Source: Agarophyton chilense (lineage: Eukaryota > Rhodophyta > Florideophyceae > Gracilariales > Gracilariaceae). From it: a DNA stretch of 64,000 nt. The stretch covers positions 992,001 to 1,056,000 of the forward strand of contig JARGXX010000097.1 in assembly GCA_030374765.1 (NCBI GenBank), read 5' to 3'. Below, piece by piece: positions 57,481 through 64,000 of the stretch (positions are counted from its first letter, which is position 1; every line of letters starts with the position of its first letter). The position numbers and the translations under genes were made by a program. The notes beneath the pieces are model-generated. The model made no database searches. It was not told the origin of the DNA and worked only from the letters and a program-made list of their open reading frames with translations.

Positions 57481-60400
57481 AACGCCACAAGTCCACCTCA
57501 CAACCCCCCCCTAATCCTCCTCCCTCACTTCGCCCTTCTGACAACGTCCCTCTCGCACACCATGACTCCTACCTCCAAGACCAGCTCTCTCTCCCTCCAC
57601 ACCCAGGACGCCATCCACGTCGCCACTGCCCCTCTCGGTTCCCCCTCCTCTCTCGCTCTCTCCCCCCTCCCTCCTTCCACTCCCCCCCTCGACAACCCCC
57701 ACCTGGAGAAAATGGTCCTCTACATCTCCTGCATCGCCTCCAAGCTTGTACAACGAAAGGCTGACGAACTCATCACTCTCCTTAATGATCCCCACTTCTC
57801 CGAATCAACATTCCAGAACTCAGTCTCCTCCGCAAAGCAATGCCTCGAGCTCCAGGCAGACCTCTTCCACCATAGAAGCAGGTCTATTGGTTTCGCCCCC
57901 TCAACCATCTTCGATCCCCACAAACGATTCTCCGCAACCCTCTTCCAGAAAGACGCAATCCATGTCCTCAAACAACAGCTCGCCCTCGCACACTTCAAGA
58001 ACACCTTTTTCCACCCCATCTCCCAAACATCCGCCTCCGGCTCCCCCGCCTTCGCACACCCCATGGCAGCCACCCTCGGCTCAAAAGTCGTCCCCGCACT
58101 CAAGACCGCCATCATGCAATCCACAAAAGATAACATCGTCTGGCATCTCCCTCACTCCACCGGTATCGACTCCTTCATCGGCCTCGTCCAAATCTACTCC
58201 GACAAGTCCTCTACCTCTCTCAAATCTTCTTCCATCACCTCCTACCCCCTCCACATCACCCTTCTCAATTTCTCCGACTCCTTTCGCCGCAAATGCATCT
58301 CCGACAATCTCACACTCCTCGGCTATCTTCCCACCTCCTTCACCCCAATCACTCCTTCTCCAGATGCAGATATCAACACTCATTCCTCCTCCATCCCTCG
58401 CCAAACAAAAATGGAACTCATACAGCAGACCATCTCCTCCCTCCTTCAACCTCTCTTCTCTTCCGCCCTCCCCGGTTTCCCCTTCCGCGACGCAGACGGC
58501 GTTCTTCGTCAATGCCACCCCATCATCGCCAGCTACTGCGCAGACATTCCCGAGGCAAAGGATATTCTCGCCATCTCCCACGGCACCCGCCCCCAGCATT
58601 CCTGCCACAGGTGCTCTGTCCCTCGCTCACAACTCCATTAACACTCTCACGCCCATCCCCCTCGATCTCTTCCCCTCACCCTTGCAGCCCGCAACAAACA
58701 CTTCTCCGTCCTCAAGGACTCCGAAGCAGCTCTCCTCGCCCGCAGGCCAAGAGTCTCGTGCAACTTCAAGGAACAAGCTCTCCAAGCACTCCACTCCCTC
58801 TCCCACGCAAAATACCCCTCCCTCTTCCAGTCTTACCCCCTTTTCAATATCACCCCCCTCCTCACCCCATACAACATCTTCCCCTTCGAACCCCTCCACA
58901 ACTTCCACCTCGGCGTTTCCAAACTCATCAAGCTCGCCGCCATCGAACGTCTCAGATCAGAACACCTCTTCACCACCATCAGCTCCACAAACTCCCGCCG
59001 TTCCTTCCACTCCGTTCGCACCTCCATCCTCAAGCACTCCAACTTCATCCTCACCGCCATCGAAAATCATTCCCCAGCTACTGGCCTCCACATCGACTTC
59101 TCTACTTCCGAAAGCGGGCAGTCCCTCAACGGCTTCTTCACAACTGACGGCGTCCGCGGCATGCTACAAGCAAAAGACTACCGCGCCCTCGACATGGTCT
59201 TCCCCTTCATCGGCGCCTTCTTCGACCGCTGCTGTGACGAAGCCAATTCCGCTCCCATCACAACCGTCTTCTCCAAGTACACAGACCTCCTCCTCATCTC
59301 CATGTGCTACAACTCCGTCCCCGAATGGACCACTTCTCGTCTTGCCAAACTCGCCTCCCAAATCCATTCCTTCAAGCACAGAGCTGTCGATGTTCTCGGT
59401 CCATACCATACCTCCAACCTTGGCACCCTCAAATTCCACCTCCTCGATCACATCGTAGACGACATTCGACGCTTTGGGGGTCTCCACTTCAACGATGCAG
59501 GCATCTTCGAACAAGCCCATACCCTCTTCAAAGCACATTACTCCCGAACCCCCAAGCGCAGACCCACCGCGCACAACGAAACCATCCGTGCCATCGAACG
59601 CTCCGATGCCGTCAACAACTGGATTTCTCTCTCCGCTGATCCTTCCGTCACCTCATCCTCTCATGCCCCTCCTCCTCTCTTCCAAGCCCGCAAACCAGGT
59701 TTCGTCCGTGATGGCAAGCACACCTCCTTTTCCGATCTCATCACCGCTCACAAATTCCTTCGAGCAAACCCCCACTCAACAATCTCTTCCCTTCAGGACC
59801 TCTTCTCCCCAGACACTATCGCCATCATCTCACAGATTGGAACCCTCGCACTCCCCTCCTTCGTCACACTCACACTCGAAACACTAGCTCTCAACCAGGA
59901 CTCCCCCAATCTCCGCCAAACCCGTCTCACATTCGTCAATTCCGCATACGTCGTCGGCGGCTTCACCCCAACCATAGACGACTACATCGCCGATCGAAAC
60001 GAGCTCGCCGTCAAAGATCCCCCTCTCCCACTCATTCAACGTATCTTCGCTGCTCCCTCCTTCGGTCCCTCTAAAACCCCAAAGTTCTCCCACATCCTCG
60101 TTGCCGGCTCCAGCTTCTCCAACCCCACTCCCACCGCCTGGGTCTGCAAGCTCAACTCTCTTCTTCGCTTCACCACCCCTTCTTCCGCTTCCACTCATAA
60201 CCAGTTCGCCTTCGTTCAGTTCCTCGAACTCGTTCCACCCCAGGATCAAGTCGATGTCTCTCTCAATTGCATCTGCATCCGATGGGCAACAGACGACGAA
60301 CAAAACCACACCGCCCACCCCCTTCCTATCTCAAACACTTCCAACTCCGACAACGTCTCCCCCTGGTTCGGCCTCGTACCATCCTCTTCCATTCTCGGCC

Positions 60401-60591
60401 CCGTTCATGTACTTCGCCAAAACTACCCCGCACCCCCCTTCACCCCTCGATTGCAGTGGCGCTTCCATCGATTTTACCTCAACAGATTCTACCGAGACCC
60501 AACTGCCAAGCCCTACTTCTCCAATACCACCACTGGTGACACAACACCACCACTGAGTGTCACCCATAATAATACCTCCCAAGGCACATAA
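57214..60591 (+). pseudogene. Plavaka/KDZ-like transposase, one in-frame stop
   Basis: 1126 codons in one frame, interrupted only by TAA at 58639. Conserved-looking sequence begins near 57560. Motifs in order: LVQIYSDKSSTSLKSSS (first Asp, as in the Plavaka SDKT motif), YPLHITLLNFSDSFRRKCIS and TLLGYLPTSF (about 58240-58340), a Cys pair in CHRCSVPRSQL (58600), NIFPFEPLHNFHLGVSKLIK (58870), and FEQAHTLFKAHYSRTPKRR (59500, candidate Glu and the basic motif after it). These match, by memory, the RNase H-like core of Plavaka proteins from fungi. The C-terminal about 300 residues are unassigned. The codons are strongly C-rich. Elsewhere the frame is undamaged, so inactivation (if any) is recent. 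Confidence 0.68.
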
Positions 60592-60678
60592 TCCAATAAA
60601 ATAGTCACCGCTGCTTTTCTTCCATAGCCGACCCCCATCTTGCTCCACCTCCTTACCCCCTTATCCCCCCGTACCTTA

Positions 60679-62328
60679 TCACTCTCCCACTCCTTGCCTA
60701 CTCCCCAACGCTAAGCGCTTGAACCGTGGTTCTTCTGGTCCACATGACGCTATATAGCATTCTAACACCGCTCCAAGTCTTCTCGTGAGATTCTCCATGA
60801 AAAACTCCTCCCTTATCGCCAGATAGATTTTCTCTCTCGACGGTATCCATAGCCCAACCGTCGCGATTCTCTCCTTATTCCCACTCACATCTCTACGATT
60901 CCCTCCACAGAATCCATAATTCTCAAACTCCTCAGCATTCTCATCCTTCACCATGTTCCAGGCAACCCTCAATATGTCCTCAGCAGCCAATGGCAGAAAC
61001 CTCCCAAACAGCGTCGAGAACAAAAGTTGCCTTTGGCCTCCCCGCCCAACGTCTCTATCCATCGTGGTCATCACACATCCAATCCATGCATCAAGTCGCG
61101 CAAGATGCATCACCGTCCCATCCACATACTGCCTTTCTCCATTTCTGTGACTCTCTACCGCGTAGCCCATAAACTCCTCCAACACTTTCAACGACACCTG
61201 ATTTCGAAAATACATATCTGCCTCACCAAAGTCCTCCAAGTTCTCAGACACCTTCGATCCAGAATAAGTAATATCTTCAATCGCACTCGTTCTCCACGCA
61301 CACAGCTTACCTCTCCCATCCTCCCCCGACCCCATCAACTTCTCCTGCGCCTCCTCGATCTGCTTCTTCAACTCCGCCCAAAGCTCCGTCCCTTCAGTCA
61401 CCTTAGCTCGTTTCGCAATCAAATCATATCCAAGCATGGAAAACAGCTTATCACGCGCTGCTCGCTTCCGCACCCCAACCACATCGCTCAATGTCTGCTT
61501 CCTCCTCTGTCTCAAGCACCTATCCGCACTTACATTTTCCACGCACTCCTCTCTCCTCCCCGCTTCCCTTATCGACTCCCATTTCTCTCCCATTAACTCA
61601 GTCTCTACCACGTGCTTCAACAACAAATGGCTCACGCCCTCTGTCGACGGCGTATACGGTCTCATCTCATATGCAGCCTCAATTGGACATCTCGGAACCA
61701 TTTCCTTCTCTCCCACCACAAACATACTTTCCTCCCTACTCTCCCTAACCGCCTCACTTCTATTCTTCCAGCTTCGACCCACATTCTCGGTGTCGAAGCA
61801 AAGTTCGGATGCCTCCAGTTTTGCATAATGAAGAATCCTATCATACACACGACGTGCAAATCCATAAAAACATTCCTGCACCCCAATGTCATACTTTCGT
61901 CGCCGCGTCACGCCTCCCTCCCCCCTCCCTTCCCCAGCGATTCTACCTTTCAACGCCTCCCTCAAACTCTCAATCAGCACATTCTGCTGCTTCATTTCCT
62001 CCCTCGCCCGATCCAGCTCCGTTTGGGTCATTTTCAAACTCACCATCACACTGTAGCTGTCTTCCTTCATACGTCCCACTTGTCCCTTCAACACATTCAT
62101 CTTCTCAATTAGCATCGACCGCGGCAACAAACCTATGTCATCATCATTTTCTTCATCTTCCACTATACGGACGGCGTTCTCCACGACATTTAAATTCGCA
62201 TTCTCCCCGTTATCATTATTCCTTGTGAATACAATGTTTCTCCTTACTCGCATACCTTCCGGCGTCCTTCGCCTTGCGTTCACCTCGAACCCTTCAACTC
62301 CCAAACCCCCCCCTCTCCTCGGTGGCAA
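60679..62328 (-). CDS. Unrecognised 549-residue coiled-coil protein
   Basis: Intact 549-codon frame from the ATG at 62328, converging on the transposase gene. I recognise no family. The N-terminus is basic (MPPRRGGGLGVEGFEVNARR), followed by an acidic stretch (IVEDEENDDDIGLL, residues about 52-66). A heptad-like helix at about 70-125 (MLIEKMNVLKGQVGRMKEDS, TELDRAREEMKQQNVLIESL) predicts a coiled coil. The rest is helical and charged, with a few Cys (VENVSADRCLRQRRKQTL) and no catalytic motif I can name. The coding strand is purine-rich, complementary in bias to the transposase. Its position suggests an accessory transposon protein or a captured gene. Confidence 0.6.
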   Translation of the reverse strand: MPPRRGGGLGVEGFEVNARRRTPEGMRVRRNIVFTRNNDNGENANLNVVENAVRIVEDEENDDDIGLLPRSMLIEKMNVLKGQVGRMKEDSYSVMVSLKMTQTELDRAREEMKQQNVLIESLREALKGRIAGEGRGEGGVTRRRKYDIGVQECFYGFARRVYDRILHYAKLEASELCFDTENVGRSWKNRSEAVRESREESMFVVGEKEMVPRCPIEAAYEMRPYTPSTEGVSHLLLKHVVETELMGEKWESIREAGRREECVENVSADRCLRQRRKQTLSDVVGVRKRAARDKLFSMLGYDLIAKRAKVTEGTELWAELKKQIEEAQEKLMGSGEDGRGKLCAWRTSAIEDITYSGSKVSENLEDFGEADMYFRNQVSLKVLEEFMGYAVESHRNGERQYVDGTVMHLARLDAWIGCVMTTMDRDVGRGGQRQLLFSTLFGRFLPLAAEDILRVAWNMVKDENAEEFENYGFCGGNRRDVSGNKERIATVGLWIPSREKIYLAIREEFFMENLTRRLGAVLECYIASCGPEEPRFKRLALGSRQGVGE

Positions 62329-62339
62329 ACGCTCGACAT

Positions 62340-63674
62340 CTTCTCCCTGATGAGAAAGAACTGCTGCTCTTCCATCGCCTTCCTCACCTGATGTGACGCA
62401 ACGCGCCGGGCCCTTATTGAGGACAAGTAGCCACCCTCCTCCGACCTCCTTACACTAAGCAATGACGACGCTGTAATAGCTGGCATACTGCCAGGATGGA
62501 ATACCGTGCATGGCGCTAGGTGTCATACGTGTGGCAATGGCCGGCAGCTAGTTCTTGTGGTTGGCATCATACAGTGCTCTGCACTGCTGCCTTGTAATTT
62601 TTAATTGTATTTATTAGTTGTAATCTACCGTAATGGCTAACTGCTAAGCGGCCGGCGGTACTTGAGCGCCGGGTCGCCGGGGGCTAGACCGAAGTAAAGT
62701 CTAAGGCGGGAGAGACGCCTCCGAACTACTAGTTCGTGTCCTGAGACTATAGGGTTATCAGACCTTCGTTCCCAGTCGACGCCGACAAGACAGGTAGCAG
62801 TCTGATCAACTGCTGCAGAGGTATCTCTCGCGTTTTAGCCTATCGAGTATTCCCCGTCCAGTCCTTGCCCTCACGGCCATCGGTCGCCGCGTGGCGCATT
62901 GCACTTTCGCTCGGTCTATTGGACCGCTGGCAGTTCTACTGCCCGAGCAGATTGTAGACCCGTATCCGTTGGATACCGAGGTGTGGATCGGGAGCCTCGG
63001 ATGAGTGAGTATCACTTCCAGGTGCAGCTGGCAAAGCCAGGCAGGCGCATTCGTCTGGGCGCTGGTTCAATCCCAGGGCTTGCCCTGCTTTGCTATCGTC
63101 ACCCGTAGGGTGTGAGTGATTACCACTTTGTGGCGCCAGTCGGCATAGCCAAGAAGACGCTCTCGTCTGAGCGCTGGTACAATCTCAGGGCTTGTCCTGC
63201 TTTGTTATCGCCACCCGTTGGGTGAAGTGGTTGGTGCGTCGTTGCCGACGTTAGGGTCGTGGCGCTCGTCCGGGCTCTGGTACAATCCCGCGGCTCGCCC
63301 CGGCTACTCGTCATACGCGGCGTATATCTAGGCCGATCACTTCGGTTCGTGTCGGATCGACACCTCTCCGAGCACGTCTTCCGGACGCCAAGAGCTCCTG
63401 TGGAACGATAGGAGTCTGTGTCTAGTCGACACTCCTCGCCTGTGAGACGAAGCATCTCTTGAGTCGTTGCGGACTCTAGGGCCAGATAGCCGACCCCGGC
63501 TTTCCAGGCTCTGCCTGTGCGTAGCTCTCGCCGCCCGCGGCTGGTCTCCCGAGTAGCGCATTGCGTTACATTTCTGGTCTCCCGACTTAGAAACACAAGA
63601 GACTACGCAGTCTCACTTCTTCAAATTCAAGGAAATACTCGTCTTGTTGCCCAGGTCGTCACCCGGACCCAGTC
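62340..63674 (+). other. Presumed LTR/leader of a further gypsy element
   Basis: GC-rich DNA without a recognisable gene, preceding a gag-like start at 63675. Contains the tandem repeat described separately. LTR borders cannot be set because the rest of the element lies outside the window. Confidence 0.35.
63014..63320 (+). repeat. Imperfect tandem repeat, about 112-bp unit, 2.7 copies
   Basis: Units at 63014-63124, 63125-63237 and 63238-about 63320 share CGCTGGT(T/A)CAATC(C/T)CAGGGCTTG and CTGCTTTG(C/T)TATCG(T/C)CACCCGT in the first two. The third is more diverged and shortened. Each carries a GGTTCAATCC-like string resembling a tRNA B box. Confidence 0.7.
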
Positions 63675-64000
63675 ATGAGCACCCGATCAGGTGCTTCCTT
63701 CAGGCGTTCGACTTCGAACGACAATCAGTCGGTTTCGGGCAGTGGTCGAGAGGCTAGTTCTACAAAGAACAACGCCTCAGGACTCAGCGGAAGCAAACCC
63801 CCGAAACTTTTCCGAGTTGCCCAGTTAGCCCATGGCCCGACGCCCGGGGAGGCGCAGTCAGCGACTGCGAGAGATGCTGCCTCCTCACCCTCCCCAGTCG
63901 TGTAAGAACCTTCTTCCTCCGGACCCGCAGGTCCTAGTGTGCCAGTGAACACACCATCGGTAGCTCTTGCTACCTCGCCTAGGGTGGAGTTCACTCCCCT
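63675..64000 (+). pseudogene. N-terminus of a gypsy-like Gag, runs off the window
   Basis: From the ATG at 63675 the frame reads MSTRSGASFRRSTSNDNQSV, Ser/Pro/Ala-rich like the Gag start of gypsy 2 (MSPPTRGSRTGSNRQADS). An in-frame TAA at 63903 is followed by continued open sequence (EPSSSGPAGPSVPVNTPSVA) to the window end. The assignment rests on composition and on the leader-like DNA before it, so it is tentative. Confidence 0.4.

Larger units (their letters stand above)
56840..62500. mobile_element. KDZ/Plavaka-type DNA transposon with a second gene
   Basis: Inferred unit containing a Plavaka-like transposase (57214-60591, +) and an unrecognised gene (60679-62328, -) converging with 87 bp between them. 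Both lie within one block of extreme strand asymmetry (pyrimidine-rich + strand, about 57200-62340) flanked by different DNA. Terminal inverted repeats were not found by eye, so the outer limits are approximate. It abuts a truncated gypsy on the left and another gypsy-like leader on the right. Superfamily assignment rests on transposase motifs. Confidence 0.55.

Noticed and set aside
51402-58641. Variant genetic code, because long frames in gypsy 2 and the transposase contain TAA, TGA and TAG
   Set aside because: All three stops occur, each in place of different expected residues (W/S, R, E, Q-like), and the kinases and the mariner transposase are free of internal stops. Random decay explains it.
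57746-59458. 570-codon Ser/Pro-rich frame on the + strand
   Set aside because: Overlaps the transposase in another frame. Low-complexity composition is expected from a pyrimidine-rich strand, and the motifs lie in the other frame.
1-64000. CRISPR array or prokaryotic operon
   Set aside because: No regularly spaced short repeats and no Shine-Dalgarno-linked gene runs. Every recognisable gene family here is eukaryotic.

Overview
This window is nuclear DNA from a eukaryote and is made almost entirely of transposable elements, most of them broken. No bacterial operons, rRNA genes or convincing tRNA genes were seen. The mix is DIRS-like (tyrosine recombinase) retroelements, several unrelated Ty1/copia lineages, two Ty3/gypsy lineages (one with an integrase chromodomain), a Tc1/mariner element and a KDZ/Plavaka-type DNA transposon. 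Coding sequences have few introns. One copia lineage (46.4-49.8 kb) resembles elements I recall from red algae and some marine animals, and one gypsy lineage (23.1-28.4 kb) resembles oomycete elements. A multicellular red alga is my best guess (low confidence). An oomycete or another algal or fungal-like protist is not excluded.

Layout. 1-3.1 kb: DIRS-like remnant (RT/RNase H, then tyrosine recombinase). 3.8-5.7 kb: 5' part of a copia element. 7.9-9.1 kb: atypical protein kinase gene, minus strand. 9.8-10.8 kb: PhoX/DUF839-like gene fragment, then a perfect 26-bp hairpin. 11.6-12.85 kb: LTR-like repeat, kinase-like fragment and another dispersed repeat. 13.7-23.0 kb: a copia element interrupted by a second copia element (each with target-site duplications). 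23.1-28.4 kb: gypsy element with 299-bp LTRs and a chromodomain. 28.5-29.2 kb: further copies of the two repeats near 12 kb. 30.3-35.4 kb: decayed copia of another lineage with a spliceosomal-type intron in its leader. 35.8-41.6 kb: a third type of copia, with an intact Tc1/mariner element inserted in its 3' LTR. 42.6-43.8 kb: second kinase gene, an inverted duplicate of the first together with its upstream DNA. 44.5-46.2 kb: 5' part of a fourth copia. 46.2-49.9 kb: a divergent copia whose integrase carries a Tudor-like domain. 50-56.8 kb: gypsy element with many stops. 56.8-62.5 kb: Plavaka-like transposase gene converging on an unrecognised 549-codon gene. 62.6-64 kb: tandem repeats and the start of another gypsy-like gag.

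The likely host genes are the two kinases and perhaps the PhoX-like fragment. The rest records waves of insertion: nested LTR elements, a precise TA insertion, and chromatin-reader modules fused to two unrelated integrases. The least explained unit is the convergent gene pair at 57-62.4 kb, which has a strong pyrimidine/purine strand bias and an unrecognised partner protein.
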